Assembly: GCA_037044905.1 (NCBI GenBank)
Contig: JBAOKB010000024.1
Span: forward strand, 620,001-684,000
Origin: Hortaea werneckii
Taxonomy: Eukaryota; Ascomycota; Dothideomycetes; Mycosphaerellales; Teratosphaeriaceae
Reading direction: 5' to 3'
Length of the DNA: 64,000 nt
Below the pieces are notes generated by a model. It was not told where the DNA came from. It worked only from the letters and a program-made list of their open reading frames with translations, and searched no databases. The position numbers and the translations under genes are program-made. Below are positions 53,577-64,000 of this stretch, piece after piece (within the stretch, counting starts at the first letter, position 1; every line of letters begins with the position of its first letter).

Positions 53577-55302
53577 CTAACCCCTCGCCCTCCCCGCCCG
53601 CCGATCAAAATCCACCACCCGGCGTTCACGATGCATACTCGCCATCTTCCACCTCACATACAACATCACGCAATCCTTCACCACGACAAACAGACATCCA
53701 CCGACTAACGACCGCCCCCACTTCTCCTGCAGCAAGCCCTTAGCAGGCAGTCTTCCGATCAGCGACCCGGCATTGCCGACGGGGACGTAGATGTTGCTGG
53801 GACCCGGCGAGGTCCAGGAGCGCGGCAGGGCGAGCTTGAGCAGTTCGCCGGATAGGCCGGCGAGGGTGGGGAAGAGGAGGGCGCCGAGGACGGTTTCGGC
53901 GATGGCGGTTGGGGAGAAGGAGAGGCGTCTTTCGCCGCTCCGCCGCCGCCGCCGCCACCGGCATTCTTTTGGGCGGCTTGTTGCGCTCGTTGCTGCTGGC
54001 GCTGGGGTTGTGGTTGAGCTGGGCGGGGCTCGTCTACGCCCACGCCTTGACCCTGATCGTCCTGCGCCTGGCCGGGTGGGGGTGGTACTTGCGCGACACC
54101 ATCGACCTCGGGAGGATGTACTTGTGGTGCGGGACGGTTTTGCTGCGCGTCCGGTTGAGGCTGTCCTGGGTCCTCTTCTTCCTCGACGACTTCCTCGGCG
54201 TCTGCGTCGCCCCATTCCTCCCAGATGCCGCCGTCGATGCGGACTTCGAAGATGTTGTCTGCATCGCCGGCCTGCGCGCCTTGCTGCTGTCCAGCTTCTG
54301 CTCCAGCCGTCACCGTCCGCACCTTCTTGCAACTGTGCCGTCCTCGGCTGGATCTCTTTCAGCCATCGCCTCTCCTTCTCCGCCCAGACTTTCTCGTAGT
54401 AGTAGTTGTATGCAGATCTGATGTAAGGCAACACGGCAAAGCTCAAAGAAGCGCTCGGAGGCCAGTTGGTGAAGTTCAGGGTCCCGTCGTTCACGGCATG
54501 AGTCTGCGTCGCAAAGAAGAGGATTGGAAGTACAGGGAGGACGGAGTCGGCGAATCTGGTCCGGCTCAGTACCAGCACTGGGGTGATGAGGGGCAAGCCG
54601 ATGTACAATCGCCAGTGGACCGCGCAGTGGAGTACGGCGCGGCCGACCTCGTGCAATGCATCCTCCGGCCTCACCACGCGGATGCTATCCACCACCCACG
54701 GTCTCAGAATCCGAAAACCATCTTCCGGCCCGAAGATGGCGTAGATGCTATGGACACCCCAGCCGAGCTAGCATTCCATAGGATCCCACTCAGCACGCTC
54801 AGAGCACCTGGTGTCACCGACCTGGCCCCTACCCGCTCCATGCCTCGTACAGCCTCCACCAGCGGGTTCCATGGCCGAGCGAGCTTGATCTCGTGCTTAC
54901 ATTGCGGACACTCTATCCGTGGACCGCCGAAGCCGCCAGCACGAGCTCGACGCGCATTGGAGGGGGATTCGGCATCGGCTATCCAGTCGAGCAGGCACTC
55001 TTCATGAGCGACCAGTGCACATGGACAGGGGTCTCGCCAGGGGGAAGTCTCGGGGGTGTCCTCGGTGGAGTCGGAAAAGCATATCCAGCACTTTTGGATG
55101 TTGGGGTCGGAGTCGCGGTCAACGGGTTGGGGTTGGGAGGCGAGCTGGGAGGGTTCCTCGGTCTGGGATTGGTCGGGGCTGTTCACGAAGAGCGTCTGGG
55201 AGTCTTCGGAGCGCGCCAGAGTCGGGGAAGGAGATGTGTGGGATTGCCGGGAGGGGAGGAGCGGCGGCGTGGTTGCGATTGCTGGCGCGCGGGGAGTGAA
55301 GC
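53577..55302 (-). CDS. RING-CH (MARCH-type) membrane E3 ubiquitin ligase
   Basis: The ATG at 55302 gives MASLPARQQSQPRRRSSPPG, which needs one frame change near 55245-55255 to meet the strong RING-CH reading. The zinc-binding core is CWICFSDSTEDTPETS, DPCPCALVAHEECLLDWI and RIECPQCKHEI (C4HC3). Membrane segments follow: RLYIGLPLITPVLVL, LPVLPILFFATQTH and, near the end, TVLGALLFPTLAGLSGELL and SLVGGCLFVVVKDCVML, with an acidic/Gln-rich cytosolic loop between. Further frame changes lie at 54752, 54307 and about 53940, each in a GG/CC or GGC repeat. The fold matches Ssm4/Doa10-distant fungal RING-CH proteins of about 550 aa; membrane-protein quality control is inferred. It diverges from RAD26. 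Confidence 0.85.
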
Positions 55303-55966
55303 CATGGTTGGCAGGAGCGGGGTGGACAGCGACCGTCCCTACTACCTAAGGATGTAGATATAGAGGCGACGGCGGTGGTTGGAAGGCTAAGGTACTGGCA
55401 GTACCTGTTTACCCTTAAGGCAGTTGACGTCCACGAGGGATCAATGTTGAATCTGGCAGTAACGGCGCCTGCCTGTTTCGCCTGAAACAACTTGGAAGAT
55501 GTATAGAGCCGGTACGTCACTGCGGCCACTGCCGGCGCTAAGTACCTACTGTAGGTAGTAGTTCACACTCGGCTACCTTCCTATCGCCTGCAGGTGGGAC
55601 GTGCTTTCACTTTCGCGATGCGATGCGCGTCATCGCTGCCTACCCGACGATCGATCAAAGAACCTTCACCTCAGGTTTCCCGTCATTCACGTCGCAGAAC
55701 AATCCCGTACCTTGAGGTAGTAACGTGAATGGTGAACTAACTTCGTCTTCTACATCTCACGTGACGTCCGTGTCCTCGTCAACAATCACATACGATTTGT
55801 ACAACCCACGACGCTGGTGCAGACATCCAACTGGTTTGCCTCTCGGACTGGAGGTAGTGAATATCGTTGTTCTGTACACCAGAGCATGTCGTAGTCTCGC
55901 ATCCCGCATACCTTGTCAGGTACCTACCGCACTCACTTCTGGTCTTGATCCACTACAACATCCTCC
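55303..55966. other. Divergent promoter region of the E3-ligase and RAD26 genes
   Basis: A 664-bp shared upstream region. It holds several ACCTA/TAGGT-like words (GTACCTA, ACTACCTAAGG, CTACTGTAGGTAGTAG). The palindromic CTACTGTAGGTAGTAG-like stretch near 55546-55563 is of unknown meaning. No gene is visible. Confidence 0.4.
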
Positions 55967-58900
55967 ATGGCTGCCGAAGACCCTCAGGACGTGCCGTCAT
56001 CTGTCGCCGAGCCGGACTCGACTGCGCAAGATACATCCGACGACACTAATGGCCCGTCCGCCGAACTGCAAGCCAACCTCATCGTCTGCTTCACCCCACG
56101 ATCGGGACTCCGACCACGAACAAGATCAAGCCGCCGTCCTCGCCAGCCTCCAAGCAGGCGCTCGCGATCAAGATGACCTCGAGCGCGACATTGGAGCTCA
56201 AGCTGATGCCCTCCTGCTTGAGCAGGCCGACGAGCGTGACAAGAAGCGCTTGGAGAAGACGCAGAAAACTAAGGATCTGATGTCGGGTCAGCTGCGGAAG
56301 CTGGGCGAGAAGCTAGCCGGCTTCGGCAACCAGATGACCAAGGAGAAATGGCGGGAAGAAAAGAAGCAGGCAGAAGAAAGGATCGCGGAGCTAGACAGCG
56401 ATCTAGTGGCCATTAACAAGAGGATGGAGGAGAGGAAGGCGAATAAGAATGAAGCGAGTCAGAACGGGCAGGGTGAGGATGCTGCCAACAGACGTCTCCC
56501 GGGCGAGTCCCAGCGGGAGTTCTTGATTAGGACAGGAAAGATCACGCCCTTTTCTAAGATGGGTCGGCAGCTTTTGAAGACATCATCAAGCTTGGGAGAT
56601 GTGCTGATGGATGCTGAGGATGAAGATGAGGAAATGGAGGAGGCCGAGGAGATGCCAGAGCATGAAGCACAGGACAAGGCTCCTATGTCGCACAGGAATC
56701 TTTTAGCTCCTGGATTCGAACAAGAGGACACTAGCACGGCTGCAAACACACCCGCGGCGCCAGTCGAAGATGATGAGGCCATGGCTCGGAGGCTACAAGA
56801 CGAAGAGTTCGCTTCCGGTCGTCCGGCCAAGCGAAGGCGGTTACAGAGCAGACGGCAGGCTGCCGTGAGGCATCTGAAGAGGCGAGCACTCCAGCTGATG
56901 ACTCGGATGCGTATGTGCCGCCGACGAATGATGATGCAGGCAGGGATGCGAACAGCATGGAGCCTGAAGAAGACGATGCTGTTCTCGAAACCACTCCAGG
57001 AATCAAGAAGCGCAAAGGCAAGAGTGCGAAGGCACGTGCTACAAAGGATCCCGAAGGGGAGAATGAGGATCTGGCTGGTATTGACGATGGAGATGAACAT
57101 GTCTACCAATCGCGGCTGCAAAGCTGGGTAAGACGTCGGCGGGCAGCGAGGGAAAAGGTCAGGGCGCATAAGGCTTCCGAATCGGGTAACAGCCAGCAGC
57201 CGGATGATGCACAGCAAGACATTGAAGTCAAACCCGAAGACGAAGATGCCGTGGATCTGGATGCTATCCCTGACAGGAAAGAAGAGTGGCACATGCCTCA
57301 TCCAACACGGACCGATACCGAGTTTGAAGGCGGCCTGAGAATCCCCGGTGATATCTACCCTAGTCTCTTCGACTACCAAAAGACCGGTGTGCAATGGCTT
57401 TGGGAACTGTACTCTCAACAAGTCGGTGGTATCATTGGTGACGAGATGGGGTTGGGCAAGACCATTCAGGTTATCGCCTTCCTCGCTGGACTTCACTACG
57501 CGGGCAAATTGACAAAGCCAATCATTGTTGTATGCCCGGCTACTGTTATGAAACAATGGGTCAACGAGTTCCATCGGTGGTGGCCTCCGTTGCGGGTGAG
57601 CATTCTTCACACTAGCGGCAGTGGGATGCTAGATGTCAAGAGGGAGGAGAGGATCGAGGACGATCTCGAAATGCTGGATTATCGACGTACCAGCACTCAA
57701 CCTAAGGGTCACAAAGCGGCGAGGAGAGTCGTAGATCGCGTAGTCCGGGAAGGCCATGTCTTGGTGACTACCTATTCAGGTCTTCAAACATACGCTGAAC
57801 TACTGATTCCAACTGACTGGGAATATGCCGTTCTGGACGAAGGACATAAGATCCGGAATCCGAACACGGCAATCACCATTTACTGCAAGGAGTTGCGCAC
57901 ACACAACCGTCTGATCCTGTCTGGAACACCAATGCAGAACAACCTCACGGAGCTGTGGTCTCTTTTCGACTTTGTGTTCCCAATGCGACTCGGCACTCTG
58001 GTAGCATTCAGAGCTCAGTTCGAGATTCCAATCAAGCAGGGCGGGTACGCAAACGCCTCCAACCTACAAGTGGAGACGGCCATGAAGTGCGCCGAAACCC
58101 TGAAGGAAGCCATCTCGCCATATCTTCTGCAGCGCTACAAAGTGGATGTCGCTAGCGATCTCCCCAAGAAAAGTGAGCGTGTACTGTTCTGTAAGCTTAC
58201 CAAGCTCCAGCGAGACGCCTACGAGTGGTTCCTCAACTCGGAAGAGATGAAGTCTATCTTAGACGGGAAGAGACAAGCGCTTTATGGCGTTGATATCCTG
58301 CGCAAGCTCTGTAACCATCCGGATCTGGTCGAGCATAAAACATTGAGCAAGAAGCAAGGGTACAGCTATGGCTCAGGCGCGAAGTCGGGGAAGATGCAGG
58401 TCGTTAAGGCTCTGTTGGAGATATGGAAGAGGAACGGGCATAAGACGCTGCTATTTGCCCAGCACCGCATTATGCTCGATATTCTCGAAAGCTTTGTAGG
58501 AAGTATCACAGGGTTTAAATACCGTCGCATGGACGGTAACACGTCGATCAAGGACCGCCAGGATCTAGTCGACGAGTTCAACAAGTCTCCAGACCTGGAC
58601 GTCTTCCTCCTCACCACCAAAGTCGGCGGGCTAGGCGTGAATCTGACCGGCGCCGACCGCGTCATCATCTACGACCCGGACTGGAACCCCTCGACCGACG
58701 TCCAAGCGCGTGAACGTGCATGGCGACTGGGGCAGAAACGGGAAGTGGAAATCTACCGTCTCATGACCGCCGGCACAATCGAAGAGAAGATCTATCATCG
58801 ACAGATCTTCAAGCAGTTCCTCACCAACAAGATCCTGCGTGACCCCAAGCAGAGGCAGACGTTCCAGCTGAGAGACCTTCATGACCTGTTCACCTTGGGG

Positions 58901-59877
58901 AAAGTAAAGGATGGGGAGACGGAGACTGGATCCATCTTCAAGGGGACGGAGGTCCAGCTCTCCGGAAGCAAAGGTCAAGGAAAGGCTCAGCAGGAGGCAG
59001 ATGGATCTTTACCGACTCCACCTGAAGAAAGCAGCAAAGTCGATGAGGAATTCAAGAACGTAGCCGGCCTGCAAAGGGCCGAAGAATGGAAAGGCGACCC
59101 GAACGCCGACAACCAGGAAAACTCCCCCGCCAACGGCACCGAAGGCAGTCCCAGCAGCGGCCAACCCAGCACCAAAGACGACCGTATGCTCTCATCCATC
59201 TTCGCACGCACAGGCGTGCAGTCCGCCCTCGAACACGACGCCATCATCCACGGCAAGGAAACCCGTCGATCCGAGGACGCCGAGATGATCGCCCGGTACG
59301 CGAAGAAAGTGGCGGCGGATGCGGCGAAGGAATTACGCCGCGCGGGGGAGATCGCGAGGAATGTCCCAGCAGGGACGGTGAGTTGGACGGGCCAGTTCGG
59401 GTCCGCGGGCCGGCCTGTCTCGCCTCCTCCTCCCTCTACTTCTTCCGGTCGAGGTCGAGGCGGGTTGGCAGGGCGAGGAGGAGGAAGTCGCGGTGGCGGT
59501 GCGGGACCTTCGTCTGCTTCCGTCCTCGCTAACCTCTCCTCCCGCCAACTCGGCACCCCGACCTCAGCCGGTCCCTCGTCCCGCGCCAGCACCCCCACTG
59601 CTGCTGGCCGTGGCGGTCGTCATTCCCGCGCTCAAGCCCAGCAGGACCAACCCAAGGGCAAGGACTTCCTCGTCCTCATTCGCGATTTCTTGCTCGCGCA
59701 CGGCGGAAGGCGTACACGCAGATGCTGATCGATCATTTTAACCGGTTCTGCGGCACCCCTCAACGCACGGCCGAGTTCAAGGAGATGTTGAAGACGATTG
59801 CGGAGCTGGAGAAGGGCGGGAGGGGTAGGGGCAGGTGGGTTATTAGGGAGGAGTATCGGCCTAGGACTGTTGGGTAG
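55967..59877 (+). CDS. RAD26: Rad26/CSB Swi2/Snf2 ATPase for transcription-coupled repair
   Basis: DNA translocase that recognises stalled Pol II. It starts MAAEDPQDVPSSVAEPDSTA. An acidic, coiled N-terminus of about 450 residues (RLEKTQKTKDLMSGQLRKLG; an N-terminal inhibitory-type region) precedes the ATPase: DYQKTGVQWLWELYSQQ, GDEMGLGKTIQVIAFLAGL (Walker A), VLDEGHKIRNPNTA (DEGH box, as in Rad26/CSB), LSGTPMQNNLTELWSLFDF, then GVNLTGADRVIIYDPDWNP and QARERAWRLGQKREVEIYRL. The C-terminus is RGG-rich and ends with LIDHFNRFCGTPQRTAEFKE (winged-helix-like CSB tail). Frame changes at 56094-56097, 56869-56870 and 59709-59710 each fit one missing base in a C or G run. About 1,300 aa. No intron. 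Confidence 0.94.
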
Positions 59878-59945
59878 GGTTGGGGTAGGCGTAGGGTTGG
59901 GGTGGGGCTGGGGGGAGAAAGGGGGGGTTGGACCTGGGGTTTGAG
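59868..59945 (+). repeat. G-rich, telomere-like tract after RAD26
   Basis: Just past the RAD26 stop the plus strand carries runs of three to seven G: GGGTAGGGTTGGGGTAGG, then TAGGGTTGGGGTGGGG, GGGGGG and GGGGGGG. TAGGGTT units are the core of the fungal telomere repeat, but spacing is irregular, so this is a degenerate or coincidental tract. It could form G-quadruplexes in DNA or the 3' UTR. Confidence 0.6.
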
Positions 59946-60327
59946 AATTTGGAAGTTGTGCTGTGATACCCTTTTTTCTTGTTTTTTTTTTTTCCCCTTT
60001 TCCCTTCCTTTGGGAGTTTGGCAAGGGGTGGCCTTGCTTTGCTTTGCTTGCCTGCTGATTGATGGTACTGGGAAATAGAAGGCTACATACTTTTGGTACT
60101 CTGGACGGCGGACCTTAATGTGTCATACTCCTTTTCCCGCCACTTCTGCACATTTCGCCGCTTAGCCCCAGCTTTGGAGGGTCGGTGGGGAAATTGTTCG
60201 GTACATGGGTTAGGTTGTAGGTCTCGCCGCAAAGAGTGAATCGTATGTGCGCCCTACGGACTTACATCCTCAAGTTACTTCCAAGACTGCCATCCGTCCA
60301 CCACCTGCAGAGCCAATGGGTGCACTC

Positions 60328-60368
<41 letters not shown>

Positions 60369-60961
60369 TTTCTTCCCCGAACCTCTCTCCTGACCGTAAG
60401 CGCCAAGCAAGGGAACTGCGTCAGCGCGGCTTTCAACCATCTCTTCTCCGTCTGACGGACCTGGGACTGTCGTTCTGCTGGAGCTTTTTATGGTGCCTGA
60501 TACCTTCCGTGCAGAGTAGTTGAGGCGGAGTGGATTACTGTCTTCTTGGCCACATGGGTGTGGAGGACCGGATGCTGACTATGCTTCATGTCCCGTTTTT
60601 CTTCAACGCTTGCGCAGGGTTGTTGGGGCGGGACGACGGAGACGTTCGGTGTCCGTTGTCAGACTTCGTCCGAAAGGTGGTCTCGGATCTGCCGTTCTGA
60701 GAGATGTGTAGAGGTCGGGCTCTTTTGGGAGGGGAATATAAAGGGTTGGTCGGTTGTGCATGTTTGGTGATTTCTTGTGGTTCTTCATTGACTCACTTGC
60801 ATTACTTGAAGAGACCTACTTCTCACTCTCATCTTCAGCGACTGTGCGTATTCTTCTTGACGGGCCATTCACGATTTGCAAAGCGGATCCCAAAAGGAAC
60901 TTCGCGTTTCCTGCTTTTTGGTATTCTTCCAGTCCGTGGCAATGGATCTATCCCAGTAACC
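59878..60961. other. Intergenic region with G-rich tract, T-run and long C tract
   Basis: A 1.08-kb gap between RAD26 and the MDR gene. It holds the G-rich tract, a T-run near 59980-59992, CTTTGC repeats (60034-60049) and the C37 run at 60329-60365. No gene is supported; the downstream part must contain the MDR promoter. Confidence 0.5.
60329..60365 (+). repeat. C37 homopolymer tract
   Basis: An unbroken run of 37 cytosines. The true length is likely to vary or be mis-assembled. On the minus strand it is G37, able to form quadruplexes. Confidence 0.9.
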
Positions 60962-61970
60962 ATGCGCGCCGTCCTCCAGCCAAACAGCCACGCACCCACC
61001 CTCACAATGACAACAGTACCGGTCCCCGAAGTGGACCTCTCCGCCGGCGAACATCTCATCCGCGTGCACGCGACCTCGCCCTGCAAAGGCGAGCTCGACT
61101 GGTGGCGCATGGTCGAAACCATGGACCTATCCCTTCCTGTTTTGAAGCAATTTATCCCCTGTTTCGACTTGGCAGGCACAGTTGTCAAGGGACCGACGGA
61201 TTCGCCTTTCCAGCCTGGAGAAGCGGTCTTCGCCCGGACGAACGCTTTCCGGACTGGGAACGCGGCTGAGTTTGCTGTTGCCCTCGCGAAGGAGTTGGCG
61301 AAAAAGCCGCGTAATCTGTCTTGGGTGGAGGCGGCGAGTGTTTCTCTTAGTGCTCTCACGGCTTATCAGGCGCTATTTCAGCACGGTGGATTGGATGTTA
61401 GAGGTTTGGAGGGTGAGGAGGAAGCAAGGAAGAGGAATAGTGAGGTGAGGCTGTTGGTTACGGCTGCGTCTGGTGGAGTGGGATCTTGGACCTTGCAGTT
61501 GGCGCGCGAGGCAGGCGTGAAGGATGTTATCGCTGTTTGCAGTACTGACAATGTCGACATGGTTCCTGGGCTCGGAGCTACCGAGGTTGTCGACTACCGG
61601 AAGACAACTATGGGAGCTTGGATGACGGCAGCAGGTGAACAACCTTTGCCGGACATTATACTTGATTGTGTCGGTGGCGAAACGCTTTCTCAGTGCTGGC
61701 TTGTCGCTAAGGCCGGTGGCACGCTCATGAGTGTTGTTGCTCCTCCTGAGACATTGAAGCCCGAGACGGGATGTTCGCGAAGGCGTGGAAGGAGTGTTCT
61801 TCATCATGGATCCAAACGGCGAACAACTGCAGGCTATAGGGAAGCTCATAGAAGATGGGAGATGCAGGCCTATTGTGGACAGTGTGTATACTTTGGATGA
61901 TTTCCAGGGAGCTTTCAACAGGGTGGAGGCCGGCCATGCAAGGGGAAAGGTGGTCATAACGTTGACCTGA
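60962..61970 (+). CDS. MDR-superfamily quinone oxidoreductase-like protein
   Basis: NAD(P)H-dependent medium-chain reductase, RTN4IP1/quinone-oxidoreductase-like. It starts MRAVLQPNSHAPTLTMTTVP. The GroES-like part has RVHATSPCKGELDWWRM and PCFDLAGTVVKGPTDSPF; the Rossmann part has LLVTAASGGVGSWTLQLARE (A-x-G-G-V-G nucleotide loop), GATEVVDYRK and DIILDCVGGETLSQCW. No zinc-ligand set is present, so it is the zinc-free type. A frame change at the GGG at 61768-61770 (one base too many) precedes GVFFIMDPNGEQLQAIGKLI and the end GHARGKVVITLT. About 335 aa, normal length, single exon. The upstream 150 bp also read open but without homology. Confidence 0.88.
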
Positions 61971-63097
61971 TGATATCCGGCCTGGAGAGTTCTTGTCCAT
62001 TGTATTATCCAGGATCCGGCTCCGTGGCAGAATCTTTAGGAAATCATTCTTTCTTCGTTTCTCCTACTTTTAATACCTTTGGTATGATGACATGAAACCA
62101 GTCTGCATCGCCATGTTGAAGATTGAGGGGGGCAAAGCAATGTGATTCGTTCATAGGCGAGGATGAGGGGAAAGGCTGTCAATACTGTCTTCCCACCAGC
62201 ATTCGTCCCTACTTTGCCATTGTCCCTCATCACGCATTAGCATCATGATTTGATATGATCAAGACTGTTATGCGATCTCGAGTAACCGTCTAATCGCTGT
62301 CGAAGGTACGGATAATAGGTGAGCCTTCCGTTTTAGCCGTCGGCCACGTCGGATTATTACATAGTATGTCTGCTGCAGACCCTTAGATGTTTCAACCCCT
62401 GGTCATGACGAACACAATGTTGTCACAGATCCTTCTACCCGTGTTCCGACACTTGTACATCGTCCACAGCCGTTTACTGGTTAGCAGGAGTCTGAGATTG
62501 AGCATTGAAGTTTCCAAAAGCTGAGGATCCAAGATAGATTGAAAGTCTTCGGCTTTCAATTTTGACCTCTCTGACGCCCCTGCATCAAAGCATATGAACG
62601 AGTGTGCACATCCAAACCTTGAGATATACAAAGATGGAAATGATCGTCACTTTACGGAGGAAAATGACCCCTGGAGTCCAATACAAGAAGAGATCGTGGA
62701 TTTTTCCACCCTACCAACCCCACCTCTGTACAGTACCTGACTAACCCCACCGTCATGGGCAACCCATCCTCTGCTACTTAATCTGTAACAGAAAGCTTGT
62801 TGACAGCCTAATGATGCTTGATTTTTGTGGAGTATGCCAGCAGTAATTGGTTTACGATGCTTGTCTTCTGCATTGACGGCAAGTCGAGCCTTGTTCGAGA
62901 CCAGTACTGTCAAACGTCATTCTCTGGGATTCGACGACCCCGATGGAGACCGTCGTCACCTCACTGGGTACTATCCCTTTGACTATATATGAGAGCTACC
63001 AGATCCGCTCAATGATCTGTAAAGACCACATCCTCGTTGACATTTCTACCAACCCATCACTCAAGCCCTATTTAAAACCCTTCTCAAGATACCAACC
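61971..63097. other. Intergenic region, nothing recognised
   Basis: A 1.13-kb gap before the secreted-protein gene. Short frames only. GTTCGAGACC near 62893 resembles a tRNA B box but no A box or cloverleaf is found. Confidence 0.45.
62984..62990 (+). promoter_or_regulatory. TATA-like element upstream of the secreted barrel protein
   Basis: TATATAT lies about 108 nt upstream of the ATG at 63098; TATTTAAA at 63069-63076 is a second AT-rich element only 22 nt from the ATG. The first has the better spacing for a TATA box of a highly expressed secreted-protein gene. Confidence 0.4.
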
Positions 63098-63763
63098 ATG
63101 TTCACGAAATCACTCATCACCAGCCTTGCCTTCGCCCTGACCGCATCTGCGCAAAGCTACAAAGCCTCCTTCACCGAGTATGGCTCGGGCGACCAGAACG
63201 GCAGCGGCAACTGCAACGTAGACTCCACAGCGTGTGGCTACTACACCACCTCTGGCTACTCGGCCGCCGCATCCCAGAACATTTTCGGTGCCGGACCCGG
63301 CGAAGGAGCTGGACCAGGCTGCGGGACTTGCTGGAAATTGACCATGTAAGCCACCTCTCCATCGACCAGGAGAAAAGTAAAATCCGACCCATCAAGCACG
63401 CCAGCTGACACTTTGCCCCAATCAGCCAAACCGACAGCTCAGGCAACCAGGTGTCGAACGCAGGCAACAGCATCGTAGTTAAAGTCACGAATCTGTGTCC
63501 AGGTAAGACAGACTTCGAGAAAAGCTCCCCCACCGCATCAGGGGATGAATTGCTGATGATGATCTCGCACAGCCAACGGAAACCCTCTCTGCGCGCAGAG
63601 CAGCACATCCGACACGAACCAGTACGGCGCCAACGTCAACTTCGACACGTGCATCGACAGCGGGGCGTCGGAGGCCCTCTTCGGCAACAGCGGGGTCGGG
63701 TTGGGCGTGGGAACGGCGGAGAAGGTGGATTGTAGCCAGTGGAGTGGCCAGACGGATCAGTAG
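63098..63763 (+). CDS. Small secreted double-psi beta-barrel protein (expansin/GH45-like)
   Basis: Three exons. Exon 1 gives the signal peptide MFTKSLITSLAFALTASAQS and YKASFTEYGSGDQNGSGNCN, then PGEGAGPGCGTCWKLT. Intron 1 (GTAAGC..AATCAG, near 63347-63426) leads to QTDSSGNQVSNAGNSIVVKV and TNLCP. Intron 2 (GTAAGA..CGCACAG, near 63504-63572) leads to ANGNPLCAQSSTSDTNQYGA, NVNFDTCIDSGASEALFGNS and the end DCSQWSGQTDQ. About 180 aa. The cysteine pattern CGTCWKL..NLCP..NFD is that of barwin/expansin/GH45-type barrels, which act on or bind cellulose and related glucans. The frame is intact. Activity cannot be decided between endoglucanase and non-enzymatic expansin-like. Confidence 0.85.
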
Positions 63764-64000
63764 AGATCCACGAAAAAAAGCTTCGATGCAGGCTGGCTCC
63801 TTCATGTTCGTGGAGCTGCGAAATGCTGGATGCTAGATCTGCGTAAATGGAGCTCTGATGTTGCGTCCTGCAATGGCAGAGGGGATCGCTCTTCAAACCA
63901 GAAAACGAAGAATTGATTCGACGTCAACAGTGTTCCTCTCCTTATCGAAATCTCCTAGCGTTCCAGTGGATATATCATCTTTCACACCAAACGTCCAAAG
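63764..64000. other. Downstream sequence to the window end
   Basis: About 237 bp after the secreted-protein stop, probably 3' UTR and spacer. It contains GAAAAAAAG near 63770-63779. No further gene is visible. Confidence 0.4.

Noticed and set aside
59868..59945. True telomere or chromosome end
   Set aside because: Repeats are irregular and normal genes continue on both sides.
62893..62903. tRNA B-box-like GTTCGAGACC
   Set aside because: No A box, no acceptor-stem pairing and no cloverleaf around it.
1..64000. Transposon, Starship-like element, RIP-mutated repeat, biosynthetic cluster or defence system
   Set aside because: No transposase, tyrosine recombinase, reverse transcriptase, PKS/NRPS core, terminal repeats or AT-rich RIP block seen.

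Overview
The window is nuclear DNA from a filamentous ascomycete (Pezizomycotina). A Dothideomycete is my best guess, from the general look of the proteins rather than from any marker. Evidence: about 32 closely packed protein genes on both strands, short GT..AG introns (mostly 45-110 nt) with CTAAC/CTGAC-like branch points, and fungal families such as ATG15, RAD26, SKI2, NIC96, TFC6, PER1 and SFH5. I see no tRNA, rRNA, transposon, CRISPR array or biosynthetic core gene.

Layout. 1-7.6 kb: a coiled-coil orphan cut by the window edge (-), SFH5 (+), SKI2 (-). 8-13.2 kb: two secreted enzymes in tandem (-), a type-B carboxylesterase and a GH78-like rhamnosidase with a GPI-type tail; a YggS/PROSC PLP protein diverges from the latter. 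15.9-24.8 kb: ATG15 (-) diverging from a VPS9-domain Rab GEF (+), then mitochondrial GatA (-) and an orphan (-). 25.7-28.6 kb: an RRM protein and two small orphans. 29-36.8 kb: NIC96 (-), TFIIIC subunit 6 (-), PER1 (+). 37-45 kb: a cyclase-family protein, a small membrane protein, a two-TM hairpin protein (-), a Zrg17-like zinc transporter (+), an HSL-type hydrolase (+), a CHZ1-like protein (-). 46-51 kb: a PARP-type zinc-finger protein (-) diverging from a mitochondrial helical-repeat-like gene (+). 51-55.3 kb: GNAT, SDR and a RING-CH membrane E3 ligase, all (-). 56-64 kb: RAD26/CSB, an MDR oxidoreductase and a secreted double-psi-barrel (expansin/GH45-like) protein, all (+).

Most genes are unrelated housekeeping genes (RNA decay, nuclear pore, Pol III transcription, GPI remodelling, autophagy, DNA repair, mitochondrial translation). 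Several are divergent pairs sharing a short promoter. Only the secreted enzymes hint at lifestyle (plant or organic-matter use).

Two things stand out. First, about 38 places in roughly 18 genes require a one-base shift to keep the protein reading on, many at short homopolymers and several in genes that should be essential; this looks like residual indel error in a long-read assembly, so many coding spans below are models that cross a frameshift. Second, ATG15 carries a 50-nt coding segment duplicated on either side of an intron. Two overlapping 106-nt introns can each be removed in frame, swapping one 17-residue block for a related one near the lipase core. This is the most interesting candidate for something undescribed.
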